Origin: Rhodospirillaceae bacterium
GTDB taxonomy: Bacteria; Pseudomonadota; Alphaproteobacteria; UBA8366; GCA-2717185
Assembly (NCBI GenBank): GCA_028817685.1
Contig: JAPPPC010000873.1
Location: 1-13,822, forward strand
Direction: 5' to 3'
Length of the DNA: 13,822 bases
Shown: positions 1 through 7,531 of the stretch, piece by piece
How the letters are laid out: each line of letters begins with the position of its first letter
Position numbering within the stretch: position 1 is the stretch's first letter
Position numbers and translations under genes: made by a program
The notes under the pieces: model-generated
The model's database searches: none
What the model saw: only the letters and a program-made list of their open reading frames with translations
Told to the model about the DNA's origin: nothing

Positions 1-3000
1 AACGTATCCCTCGTCGAGATCGCGCTGCACGTCGTCATAGTCCCGGGTCCACGGGTTGCCGTAGCCGGCACCGCCGGCGAGGACGAGGTCGCCCCGCTGG
101 CCCGTATCCGTGAAGTGCGCCAGGGCGCCGACCCCGAGATCGCGGGCCGATCCGTCTTGTTCCGTGAAACGGGCCGCGCCCGACCGGCCCGGCTTGCCGC
201 CGTAGTGTCCTTGCATCGGCGCTTTTACCCCGTTCGGATAGAGCCCGACCTGACAGGGCTCTTCGTCGTCGCGTAGCTTCCGCGTTGCCACAATTTGGGC
301 CAAGCCGCCCCGCTTGCGGCCCGGGCCGCCGCTGTCCGGCAGCAACGATTTCTCCTCGACCAGCACAGGAACCCTGGTCTCGAACAGCTCGACAGAAGTG
401 TTGGCCGCGCTCGTCGGGTAGAGCAGTGCGGACTTGCCGTCGCCCTGCTCGGACGCGCCTTGCCCGCCGCCCTGAAACAGATGATCGCTGTAATATTGCC
501 CGTCGATCCCCTTGCCGTTGAACAGCGCGCTCGAGGGGATGCCGGTGAAGCCCTGCACCCGATCCGGCGCCGCGCCGGCCAGGGCGCCGAAGATGTTCGG
601 CGCGATGTACCAGCCGGTGCGCACGCGGGTGTCGACCGCTTTTGGCTTGTCGCAATTGAAGATGCTGGATTGCGGCGCGGTCACCGACATGGGCCGGTAG
701 CAGCCCGCATTGCCGGGCACGTCCGGTGTCAGCATGCATTTCAGCGGGTAGGTCGCGTGCGCCATGGTGTAGCCCAGGGTGCAGTTGCTGCCACCCCGCT
801 CGGTTTGCGGCGGTGCGCCGGCGAAATCGACGGCGATCTCGTCGCCACGGATCGACAGCTTGATGGGATAGGTCATCACCTCGTCGATGCCGTCGCCTTG
901 GACGACATGTTCGTAGTCCCCGTCCGGCAGGGCGGTGATGGCGTCGCGCATCGCGGTCTCGGCCCGGTCTTGCACCACGGTGGCAAGCGCCTCCAGATCG
1001 TGCATGCCGTATTCGTCCATGAATTCGCCGATACGCTTGGCCCCGGTCAGACCGGCGGCGACGAGGGCGTGCACATCGCCCAGCACCTGATCCGGACGCC
1101 GGATGTTCTCGCCGAGCAGTTGGAACAGATCCTCGTTCGGCTCGCCCGCCTTGAACAGTTTCATCGGCGGTATTTGGATGCCTTCGTCGTAGATTTCCCG
1201 CGCGTTCAGCTTGTCGGTCGTGCCGCCGATATCGGCGACGTGGCCGACGATCCCGACGAAGGCGACGATGCGGCGTTCGCGGAACACCGGGACGGCGATG
1301 GCGATGTCGTACAGATGGCCGGCGCAGAGCCACGGATCGTTGGTCACCAGCACGTCCCCCTCGACCAAGGTCTGCGGCGGGTGCCGCTCGATCATCGCGT
1401 TGACCGCGATCGGGAGGGTTAGATTGAACACCGGCATGGCGCGCGGCGAATGGGCGATCTGGTTGCCCTTGGCGTCGAGAATTTCGCAGGCAAAATCCTG
1501 CGCCTCCCCGATGATCAGTGAGAAGGCGGTGCGGATCACCGTGTGCCAGCACTCCTCGGTGATGTTGATGAGCCGGCTCCACATGATCTCGAGACCCACA
1601 GGGTCCGATTCTATCCGCGCAATGGCCGCACCCAACGCCGTATCCGACGCGATCACCACGTCCGCCGTCTTTGCGGTGTCGAGACGGATGTGAAGATTGG
1701 CCGCATCGTCGATCGTGACCGTTGCGCCCGCCGGGACGATCGTTGTCGCCTCCCGCTCCTCGATCACTGCGGGCCCCGTGACGGTATCCTCCTGCTGTAG
1801 CGCGTAGCGGTCATAGACCTTGGCCTGTACCATCGCGCCTTCGTCCGGCGTGTAGATCGCGCGCGTGCCTTTCAGCGCCTGGCCATCCCGGGTACCGGAC
1901 AGGCGGGCACTGAGTGACGGGGTCGCGCCGCTGCAGCGGACGCGCCAATTTACGATCTCGATGCGCGACCCGTCATACAGGTGGGTGTAGAGCCGCGTAT
2001 ATTCGCGTTCGAAGGATGCGATGAGATCCTGGGTGTGATCGGCGGTCAGCGGTGCATCCGGAAGTGGCACCGTGATCTCGTGCAGCTGCCCCTGCAGCCG
2101 CATTTCGGCGAACCGTTCGACATCCGACACTTCGCCACCCGCACCGTGCAGCCGGTCTCGGCTCGCGCTTTCCATTTCCGTCAACGCCGCGTTGGCGGCT
2201 TCGAAGTCGGCCGCTTCCAGAGTCATCGGCAGAGAACGGGAGATTTCGTAGGCGATCGGGGCGGCAAGGAAACCGAGCGCGGAGGCCGCGCCCGACGCCG
2301 GGGGCACCACGATTTCCGAGACGCCGAGCTTGTGCGCGACATGGGCGGCATGCACCGGGCCGGCGCCTCCCATCGCCACCATCGCGAAGCGGCGCGGATC
2401 GGCACCCTTCTCCACGATGTGTACCCGGGCCGCGCTCGCCATATTCTCGGCGACAATGTCGTAGATGCCCCAGGCAGCCGCGAGCGGGCTTAACCCCAGT
2501 GGCTCAGCAACGTCCCGGATGGCCGCTTCGGCCGCTTGCGCGTCGAGCGTCATTTCGCCGCCCAGGAAATAGTCCGGATCGAGATAGCCCAGCAGCAGGT
2601 TGGCGTCCGTCACGGTCGGGGCCATTCCACCCTGCCCGTAACAGGCGGGCCCCGGGTCCGCACCGGCACTGTCCGGGCCGATCTTGAGCAGGCCCAGGGA
2701 ATCGACACGGGCAATCGAGCCACCGCCGGCGCCGATCTCAATCATGTCGATCACCGGTGCGCGGACCGGCAGGCCGCTGCCCCGTTTGAAGCGGTGTACG
2801 CGACCGGCCTCCAGCATTGCCGCGATATCCGGCCGGCCGTCCTGGATCAGGCAGGCCTTCGCCGTCGTGCCGCCCATGTCGAAGGACAGGATGTCTTCAT
2901 GTCCGATCATTCCGCCGACATAGGCGGTCGCCTGCGCGCCACCGGCGGGACCGCTTTCCAAAAAACGCACCGGGAAGGCGGTCGCGGTTTCCGGCGCCGT

Positions 3001-3747
3001 CAAGCCGCCGGAAGACTGCATCAGATGGAAACGCCCGGCGAAGCCGTTCTCGCGCAGCGCCGAGTCGAGCGTTTCGACATAGCGGCTCATCAGCGGTTGG
3101 ACATAGGCGTTGGCGGTCGTCGTCGAACCGCGCTCATATTCCTTGAGCGCCGGATCCACATCGCTGGACAGTGAGACCGGGATGTCGGGATGCGCCGCCT
3201 GGATGATTTCCCGGGCCCGCCGTTCGTGTTCCGGATTACGGTAGGCGTGTAGAAAGCTCACGGCGATGGCCTCGGCGCCGCCGGCGATCAGGCCGGCCGC
3301 GGCGTCGCGCACCCCGTCCTCATCGAGCGGCGACTGGATCGTGCCGTCGAACGCGATACGCTCGACGATCTCGCGGATATGCCGCCGTGCGACCAGCGGT
3401 TCCGGGAACCGCAGGAACAGGTCGTGGATGTCGTAGCGCTGCTCGGTACCCATCTCCAAGGAGTCGCGAAAGCCTTTGGTCGTCAGAAATCCGATGCGGC
3501 AACCGCGCCGCTCGATGATCGCATTGGTGACGAGCGTCGTGCCGTGCACGATATGGCCGACTTCGCAAAGCGGGATTGCCAGCCGCTCCAGCAATGCGTT
3601 CATACCTTGCAACGCACCGACGGAAGGATCGGCCGGTGTCGTCAGGCATTTGTGCAGATGCAACCGGCTTTCCGCGGTGTCCACCAAAACGAAGTCGGTG
3701 AAGGTGCCGCCGATATCGAATCCGAGGCGATAGCGTTCCGTCGTCAT
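1..3747 (-). CDS. Fused hydantoinase A/B (5-oxoprolinase-type) protein, 3' end beyond window
   Basis: One uninterrupted reading frame of 1249 codons from ATG 3747-3745 to the left edge; I checked for in-frame stops through the A/B junction and found none. Residues 1-~710 are HyuA-like: actin-fold phosphate loop DIGGTFTD (11-18), HGTTLVTNAI (68-77), second loop DMGGTTAK (290-297), and the family signature GPDSAGADPGPACYG from about 357. The HyuB-like half starts at about 715 (DPVGLEI) and shows NDPWLCAGHLYD, PPMKLFKAGEPNEDLF, DFAGAPPQ..GGSNCT and GGPGRKRGG. Family members hydrolyse lactam or hydantoin rings with ATP (5-oxoprolinase, N-methylhydantoinase, caprolactamase) or carboxylate ketones, so the substrate cannot be named. 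Fused forms are usually about 1200-1300 residues, so only a short tail should be missing. It lies 70 bases downstream of the hpsN-like gene on the same strand and is probably cotranscribed. An in-frame TGA upstream (3765-3763) leaves the chosen ATG as the only sensible start; its Shine-Dalgarno is weak. Confidence 0.93.
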   Translation of the reverse strand, partial: MTTERYRLGFDIGGTFTDFVLVDTAESRLHLHKCLTTPADPSVGALQGMNALLERLAIPLCEVGHIVHGTTLVTNAIIERRGCRIGFLTTKGFRDSLEMGTEQRYDIHDLFLRFPEPLVARRHIREIVERIAFDGTIQSPLDEDGVRDAAAGLIAGGAEAIAVSFLHAYRNPEHERRAREIIQAAHPDIPVSLSSDVDPALKEYERGSTTTANAYVQPLMSRYVETLDSALRENGFAGRFHLMQSSGGLTAPETATAFPVRFLESGPAGGAQATAYVGGMIGHEDILSFDMGGTTAKACLIQDGRPDIAAMLEAGRVHRFKRGSGLPVRAPVIDMIEIGAGGGSIARVDSLGLLKIGPDSAGADPGPACYGQGGMAPTVTDANLLLGYLDPDYFLGGEMTLDAQAAEAAIRDVAEPLGLSPLAAAWGIYDIVAENMASAARVHIVEKGADPRRFAMVAMGGAGPVHAAHVAHKLGVSEIVVPPASGAASALGFLAAPIAYEISRSLPMTLEAADFEAANAALTEMESASRDRLHGAGGEVSDVERFAEMRLQGQLHEITVPLPDAPLTADHTQDLIASFEREYTRLYTHLYDGSRIEIVNWRVRCSGATPSLSARLSGTRDGQALKGTRAIYTPDEGAMVQAKVYDRYALQQEDTVTGPAVIEEREATTIVPAGATVTIDDAANLHIRLDTAKTADVVIASDTALGAAIARIESDPVGLEIMWSRLINITEECWHTVIRTAFSLIIGEAQDFACEILDAKGNQIAHSPRAMPVFNLTLPIAVNAMIERHPPQTLVEGDVLVTNDPWLCAGHLYDIAIAVPVFRERRIVAFVGIVGHVADIGGTTDKLNAREIYDEGIQIPPMKLFKAGEPNEDLFQLLGENIRRPDQVLGDVHALVAAGLTGAKRIGEFMDEYGMHDLEALATVVQDRAETAMRDAITALPDGDYEHVVQGDGIDEVMTYPIKLSIRGDEIAVDFAGAPPQTERGGSNCTLGYTMAHATYPLKCMLTPDVPGNAGCYRPMSVTAPQSSIFNCDKPKAVDTRVRTGWYIAPNIFGALAGAAPDRVQGFTGIPSSALFNGKGIDGQYYSDHLFQGGGQGASEQGDGKSALLYPTSAANTSVELFETRVPVLVEEKSLLPDSGGPGRKRGGLAQIVATRKLRDDEEPCQVGLYPNGVKAPMQGHYGGKPGRSGAARFTEQDGSARDLGVGALAHFTDTGQRGDLVLAGGAGYGNPWTRDYDDVQRDLDEGYV

Positions 3748-3817
3748 ACCCTGTCCGCTGCTGGCTCAATTCAATTGCATGCCAGCATGGCACAAGGTTA
3801 GGTGCGGGAGAAGCGCT

Positions 3818-5125
3818 CTACTCCGCCGACAGATCGAAGTTCCGGCCGGGGAAGTATTTCGCCAGCCGGACATCGCCGGTGCGGGCGTGCCCTTCCATCC
3901 CCTCAAGCCGCGACACGCGTGCCGTGACCGCGGCAACCTGTTCGTTGGCTTCGCGTGTCATGCGCTGTGTGGTCACGACCTTGATGAACTTATGTACCGA
4001 CAGGCCGCCCGTGTAATGGCCGGCTCCCTTGGTGGGCAGGATATGGTTCGTGCCGGAGCATTTGTCGCCGAACGCGACCGTGGTCTCCTCGCCGACGAAG
4101 AGCGAACCGTAGTTGGTCAACCGCTCGACATACCAGGGGTCATCTGCGGTTTGCACCTGCAGATGTTCCGGGGCGTACTCGTCGCTGACGGCGGCGGCTT
4201 CCTCATTCGTGTCGCACAGCACCACTTCGCCATAGTCGCGCCAGGCGGCCTCGGAGGCATTGCGCTGCACCTCCGGCAAAGCGGCGATCAGCCGGGGCAT
4301 CTTCTCCATCGTCTTTTCGGCTAGATCGCGGCTGGGGGTGATCAGCCAGGCCGGCGAATCCGGGCCATGCTCCGCCTGGCCGACCAGATCGTTGGCGACG
4401 ATGTCGGGGTCGGCCGTGCCGTCGGCGATGATCAGAATCTCGGTCGGTCCGGCGAACAAATCGATGCCGACTCGGCCGAACAGCAGGCGCTTGGCTTCGG
4501 CGACGAACCGGTTTCCGGGGCCGACCAGGATATTGGCCTTGTTGCCGGTGAACAGGCCGAAGGCCATGGCGGCGATCCCCTGCACGCCGCCCAGCGCCAG
4601 GATGTGGTCCGCGCCGCACAAATCCATCGTGTAGAGGATCGCGGGATGGATGCCGCCGCGCTCCTGGCTCGGCGCGGAACAGGCGATGACGTTCTCGCCG
4701 CCGGCGACCTTGGCCGTGGTGATGCTCATGATCGCCGAGGCGACATGTGCGTAGCGCCCGCCCGGGACGTAGCACCCCGCCGTATTGACGGGGATCAGAC
4801 GCTGGCCCGCCCAAAGGCCCGGTGACAGCTCGGTCTCGAAAGCCTGCATGCTGTCCTTCTGTTTCTCGGCGAAAAGCCGCACCCGGTCGTAAGCGAACTT
4901 CAGATCGTCCTTGAGTTGATCGGGGACCTGGCGGGCGGCGGCTTCGATCTGGTCGGAGCCGACCTCGATATCGCCGTCCCAGCCGTCGAGCTTTTCGCCA
5001 TAAGCCCGGGCGACGTCTTCACCGCCTTGTTCGATTTCGTCCAACATGTCGGCGACGATCCTACGGGTCTCGTCTTCGCCGGTCGCGGAGGTCTTAGTCG
5101 CACGTTTCAGATATTCGATGGCCAT
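3818..5125 (-). CDS. Histidinol dehydrogenase family protein, probable sulfopropanediol 3-dehydrogenase (HpsN)-like
   Basis: A 435-residue protein of the HisD fold. HisD enzymes oxidise an alcohol through an aldehyde to a carboxylate with 2 NAD+. Zinc and catalytic residues known from HisD are all present: Q250 and H253 (GQAEHG), the general base pair E320-H321 (APEHL), D354 (FGDKCSGTNH) and H413 (LEGMEGHA). From memory, the N-terminus MAIEYLKRA, the middle GGVQG.AAMAFGLF and the C-terminal RLEGMEGHA..GDVRLAKYFP resemble HpsN, which converts 2,3-dihydroxypropane-1-sulfonate to sulfolactate, more than biosynthetic HisD. No other histidine-biosynthesis gene is nearby. The context (LacI regulator, TRAP transporter, sulfonate-type oxygenases) also points to catabolism. 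It is the first gene of the leftward unit; a palindromic operator candidate lies 37-48 bases upstream of the ATG. Substrate is inferred: other hydroxy-compounds are possible, because HisD paralogs are common in TRAP clusters. Confidence 0.9.
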   Translation of the reverse strand: MAIEYLKRATKTSATGEDETRRIVADMLDEIEQGGEDVARAYGEKLDGWDGDIEVGSDQIEAAARQVPDQLKDDLKFAYDRVRLFAEKQKDSMQAFETELSPGLWAGQRLIPVNTAGCYVPGGRYAHVASAIMSITTAKVAGGENVIACSAPSQERGGIHPAILYTMDLCGADHILALGGVQGIAAMAFGLFTGNKANILVGPGNRFVAEAKRLLFGRVGIDLFAGPTEILIIADGTADPDIVANDLVGQAEHGPDSPAWLITPSRDLAEKTMEKMPRLIAALPEVQRNASEAAWRDYGEVVLCDTNEEAAAVSDEYAPEHLQVQTADDPWYVERLTNYGSLFVGEETTVAFGDKCSGTNHILPTKGAGHYTGGLSVHKFIKVVTTQRMTREANEQVAAVTARVSRLEGMEGHARTGDVRLAKYFPGRNFDLSAE

Positions 5126-5146
5126 GGCAATTCGCGTCCCTGTAAT

Positions 5147-5158
5147 ACCCGTACGGGT
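5147..5158. promoter_or_regulatory. Perfect 12-bp palindrome in the leader of the hpsN-like gene
   Basis: ACCCGTACGGGT reads the same on both strands and lies 22-33 bases upstream of the hpsN-like ATG, only 3 bases from the neighbouring GTAAGCGCTTAC palindrome. Its sequence differs from the LacI-type sites, so it may bind another regulator. In mRNA it could form a 4-bp stem with a 4-base loop next to the Shine-Dalgarno region. Function is not known. Confidence 0.4.
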
Positions 5159-5161
5159 TAA

Positions 5162-5173
5162 GTAAGCGCTTAC
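5162..5173. promoter_or_regulatory. Candidate LacI-family operator O1 (upstream of hpsN-like gene)
   Basis: GTAAGCGCTTAC is a perfect 12-bp palindrome with the central CpG typical of LacI-family operators. It matches O2 next to the lacI start at 11 of 12 positions, and 12 of 13 if the following A is included. The position, between the divergent hpsN-like and lacI genes, fits repression of the leftward unit. Binding by the adjacent LacI protein is inferred. Confidence 0.72.
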
Positions 5174-5322
5174 AAAATGATTCGCATTTGCGTCCAGATT
5201 TCGCTAACGTAAGTTAACGATAAATACGCCATGTGCGTAAATAAAAAGTTTTTAAACATAAAAACAATAACATAACACCGATATCTGATTGTCGGCAGAT
5301 ATGAGAGCAAGCAGGGATTGGG

Positions 5323-5336
5323 TGTAATCGCTTACA
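5323..5336. promoter_or_regulatory. Candidate LacI-family operator O2, abutting the lacI start codon
   Basis: TGTAATCGCTTACA has 5-bp inverted arms (TGTAA/TTACA) around a central CG and matches O1 at 11 of 12 core positions. One base separates it from the ATG at 5338, so a bound repressor would block transcription or initiation of its own gene. The first six bases, TGTAAT, also resemble a -10 hexamer (5 of 6), which would give a leaderless or nearly leaderless transcript. Autoregulation is inferred. Confidence 0.7.
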
Positions 5337-5337
5337 G

Positions 5338-6390
5338 ATGAAGCCGGGACGACAGCCTACCTTGAGCGATGTTGCGCGGTTGACCGGCGTGTCGACGGCG
5401 ACGGTTTCGCGCGTCATCAATCGTCCGGACGATGTCAGCCCGGCATTGCGGGAACGGGTTCTGGCGGAAATCGATGCGGTCGGTTACGTGCCCCATGGTG
5501 CCGCGCGGACGCTTGCCTCGCAGCGGTCGAGCACGGTGGGCGCGATCATCCCGACCCTGTCGAATGCGATCTTCGCGACCGGTCTGCAGGCCTTCGAACA
5601 GCGGCTCGACGAGTCAGGCTATACCTTGCTGATCGCGATCTCGGAATACGATCCCGACCACGCTCTGCGCCACGCGCGCAGCTTGTTGAGCCGCGGGGTC
5701 GACGGGCTCATGCTGATCGGTCAAAGCCAGCGGGAAGAGATGTTCGAGCTGATCCGCGCCAAGGATCTGCCCTACGTCACCACCTGGACCTATAACCCGG
5801 ACGGCCCGCATCCTTCGGTCGGTTTCGACAACAAGCTCGCCGCCTACCGGTTGACCCGCTATCTGCTCGAAATCGGCCATCGCGATATCGCGATGATCGC
5901 GGGACGCAGCGTGCAGAATGAACGGGCGCAGAACCGTATCGCCGGTGTCCGCGAGGCGTTGGCGGATTGGGGCGTCGAATTGCCGCCTGGACGGCTCGTC
6001 GAACGAGCCTACGAGATTGCGGAAGGGCGCGACGCGATGCGGATGCTGATGGCAGCGCCGGCACGGCCCACGGCCGTGGTCTGTGGCAACGACGTTCTGG
6101 CGATGGGGGCGCTGTTCGAAGCCCAGGCGATGGGGTTGAACGTGCCGACGGACGTGTCCATCGGCGGCTTCGACGATCTCCCGTTGGTCGCGCATCTCTC
6201 ACCGCCGCTGACGACTATGGCGGTTCCGTCGGAGCTGATGGGGCGCAAGGCGGCGGAATATCTGCTCGCCCGGTTCGCCGGCGCCGCCGTGCCGGATAAC
6301 ACGGAACTCGAAGTCGGGCTGATCGTCCGGGAAACGACGGCGCCGCCGAAGGCCACGCCATCGGAACGCTTGGGGCGTCCGGAACTCTAA
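5338..6390 (+). CDS. LacI-family transcriptional regulator
   Basis: A 350-residue repressor of usual family length. The N-terminal helix-turn-helix is at residues 8-28 (TLSDVARLTGVSTATVSRVIN). The hinge helix is at about 54-62 (GAARTLASQ), with a leucine at the place where family members wedge into the central CpG of the operator. A periplasmic-binding-like ligand domain follows from about 66 (VGAIIP...), with the typical CGNDVLAMGAL (249-259) and GGFDDLP (276-282). ATG 5338 is the only start that keeps the whole DNA-binding domain: the frame is closed by TGA at 5302-5304 and there is no ATG, GTG or TTG between. No good Shine-Dalgarno lies at normal spacing. It is divergent from the hpsN-like gene and 45 bases upstream of dctP. 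LacI-type control suggests induction by a carbon source rather than a sulfur-starvation response. The inducer is unknown. Confidence 0.95.
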   Translation: MKPGRQPTLSDVARLTGVSTATVSRVINRPDDVSPALRERVLAEIDAVGYVPHGAARTLASQRSSTVGAIIPTLSNAIFATGLQAFEQRLDESGYTLLIAISEYDPDHALRHARSLLSRGVDGLMLIGQSQREEMFELIRAKDLPYVTTWTYNPDGPHPSVGFDNKLAAYRLTRYLLEIGHRDIAMIAGRSVQNERAQNRIAGVREALADWGVELPPGRLVERAYEIAEGRDAMRMLMAAPARPTAVVCGNDVLAMGALFEAQAMGLNVPTDVSIGGFDDLPLVAHLSPPLTTMAVPSELMGRKAAEYLLARFAGAAVPDNTELEVGLIVRETTAPPKATPSERLGRPEL

Positions 6391-6421
6391 GGTGATTTCA
6401 ACAGTTTTTTGACCATAACCC

Positions 6422-6430
6422 AAGGGAGGT
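6422..6430 (+). promoter_or_regulatory. Strong Shine-Dalgarno for dctP
   Basis: AAGGGAGGT lies 5 bases before ATG 6436. It is nearly a full anti-16S match and clearly stronger than those of the other genes here, as expected for an abundant periplasmic binding protein. Confidence 0.85.
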
Positions 6431-6435
6431 AAGTA

Positions 6436-7437
6436 ATGCTCAAAACGCTCGGAATAGGCGTCGCCGCGGTGGTGATGTCGGCGGGGCTGGCGGTGACGCC
6501 GGCGCTGTCAAAAACGATCATGAATATCGGGTATTCGGTGAACGAGTCGCACCCGTACGGCACGTTCATGAACACCTTCGCGGACCGCTTCGAGAAGCTG
6601 ACCGGCGGCAAGGTGAAGGTGAAGGTGCATTGCTGTCATAAGATGGGCAGCGAGCAGGAGCAGTTCAAAAAGCTGCAGCTCGGCACGCTCGACGGCACGC
6701 TGATCGCGCAGAACAACTCCGGCCCGTTCTTCCCGAAGATCGACCTGTTGGTCCTGCCCTACATGATCCAGAATCTGCAGCATGGCTACAAGGTCGTGGA
6801 TGGCCCGGTCGGCCAGATGATCTGGGGCGACATGCCGGAGAAGGCGAAGGTCCATCTCGTCAAGATCTCGCTGATCTCCTTCCGGCACGTCTACAACACC
6901 AAAAAACCGATCAACAACATGGCCGACTTCGCGCCGCTGAAATACCGCGTGCCGAAGAACGTCGTGATGGTCGACACCTATAAAGCCTTCGGGTCCGATC
7001 CGGTGCCGATGGCCTGGTCTGAAACCTTGACCGCCGTTCAGACCGGTACCGTCGATGGCGGCGATCTGCCGGCCGACGTGATCTACGCGCAGAAGTTCCA
7101 TGACGTCGCGAAGAACCTCGCGGTGACCGGACACTTCGCGCTGACCCCGCCCTTCTTCGTCAGTGACAAGTTCATGAAGAAGCTGTCGCCGGAGCTGAAG
7201 GAAGCGCTTTACACCGCCGCCGATATTGCGGCTGCCGCGTCGCGCTACCACACCGAATCCGGTGAGGTCGCGGTCTTCGACAAGCTGAAGAAGTCCGGCG
7301 TGAAGATCACCTATCCGGACAAGGCGGAGTGGATCGCGGCGGCGGCCAAGGTGCACAAGGCCTTTGCGGACAAGCGGGGTGCGGAGTACGTCAAGCTGAT
7401 CGACGCCATCAATGGCGCAGCGAAAGGTACGAAGTAA
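6436..7437 (+). CDS. dctP: TRAP transporter periplasmic substrate-binding protein (DctP family)
   Basis: A 333-residue exported protein. The N-terminal signal peptide has K3, a hydrophobic core at about 4-20 and probable cleavage after ALS (23-25). DctP-family features include the LQLGTLDGTL segment (80-89), the conserved arginine that pairs with a substrate carboxylate or other anion (R171 in LKYRVP), and WSETLTAVQTGTVDGGDLP (194-212). It captures the substrate in the periplasm and delivers it to DctQM. The β2-α2 segment reads VHCCHKMGSEQEQ (64-76), with two adjacent cysteines that are odd for this family. The gene is followed by a strong intercistronic hairpin before dctQ. The ligand cannot be read from sequence; acids and sulfonates are usual for the family. 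Confidence 0.95.
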   Translation: MLKTLGIGVAAVVMSAGLAVTPALSKTIMNIGYSVNESHPYGTFMNTFADRFEKLTGGKVKVKVHCCHKMGSEQEQFKKLQLGTLDGTLIAQNNSGPFFPKIDLLVLPYMIQNLQHGYKVVDGPVGQMIWGDMPEKAKVHLVKISLISFRHVYNTKKPINNMADFAPLKYRVPKNVVMVDTYKAFGSDPVPMAWSETLTAVQTGTVDGGDLPADVIYAQKFHDVAKNLAVTGHFALTPPFFVSDKFMKKLSPELKEALYTAADIAAAASRYHTESGEVAVFDKLKKSGVKITYPDKAEWIAAAAKVHKAFADKRGAEYVKLIDAINGAAKGTK

Positions 7438-7466
7438 TCCGTTACCGTTAATATGACGGATGCGGC

Positions 7467-7491
7467 GCGGGGGAGGCGATGCCTTCCCCGC
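7467..7491 (+). repeat. Intercistronic hairpin between dctP and dctQ
   Basis: An 11-bp stem (7467-7477 with 7481-7491, one G-U pair) closes a GAT loop. It starts 29 bases after the dctP stop. No T-run follows, so it is not a classical terminator. Such hairpins often stabilise upstream mRNA or weaken read-through, giving more binding protein than membrane subunits. That role is inferred. Confidence 0.7.
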
Positions 7492-7531
7492 ACGCAGATT
7501 CTCAAACAGGCACAGCGGAAAGCAATCCAAT

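Larger units (their letters stand above)
5126..5337. promoter_or_regulatory. Divergent control region between hpsN-like gene and lacI
   Basis: This 212-base gap carries the promoters for both directions. It holds O1, O2 and the ACCCGTACGGGT palindrome, plus an unusually AT-rich stretch at about 5219-5278 that contrasts sharply with the surrounding GC-rich coding DNA. A further dyad, TACGC-5 bases-GCGTA, lies at 5225-5239. I could not place -35/-10 pairs with confidence. Both transcription units point away from this gap, so coordinated control from it is likely. Confidence 0.65.

Noticed and set aside
295..1422. Long open frame on the plus strand opposite the HyuB half
   Set aside because: It uses the same triplet phase as HyuB read backwards and has no recognisable domain; typical of GC-rich shadow frames.
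35..1582. Long open frame on the minus strand (515 codons)
   Set aside because: Its product is rich in Arg, Gly and Ala with no family motifs; it lies one frame off the true HyuB sequence, which shows clear motifs.
3780..3792. TGCCA-GCA-TGGCA dyad between the hpsN-like and hyuAB genes
   Set aside because: Only a 5-bp stem with no T-run; too weak to call.
3818..5125. Biosynthetic histidinol dehydrogenase (hisD)
   Set aside because: No histidine genes nearby; sequence style and context fit a catabolic HpsN-like paralog.
6405..6410. T-run after lacI as a rho-independent terminator
   Set aside because: No stem precedes the six Ts, so lacI and dctPQM may be cotranscribed.
7460..7531. Upstream ATG as start of dctQ
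   Set aside because: Adds 24 arginine-rich residues, has no ribosome site and lies in the hairpin.
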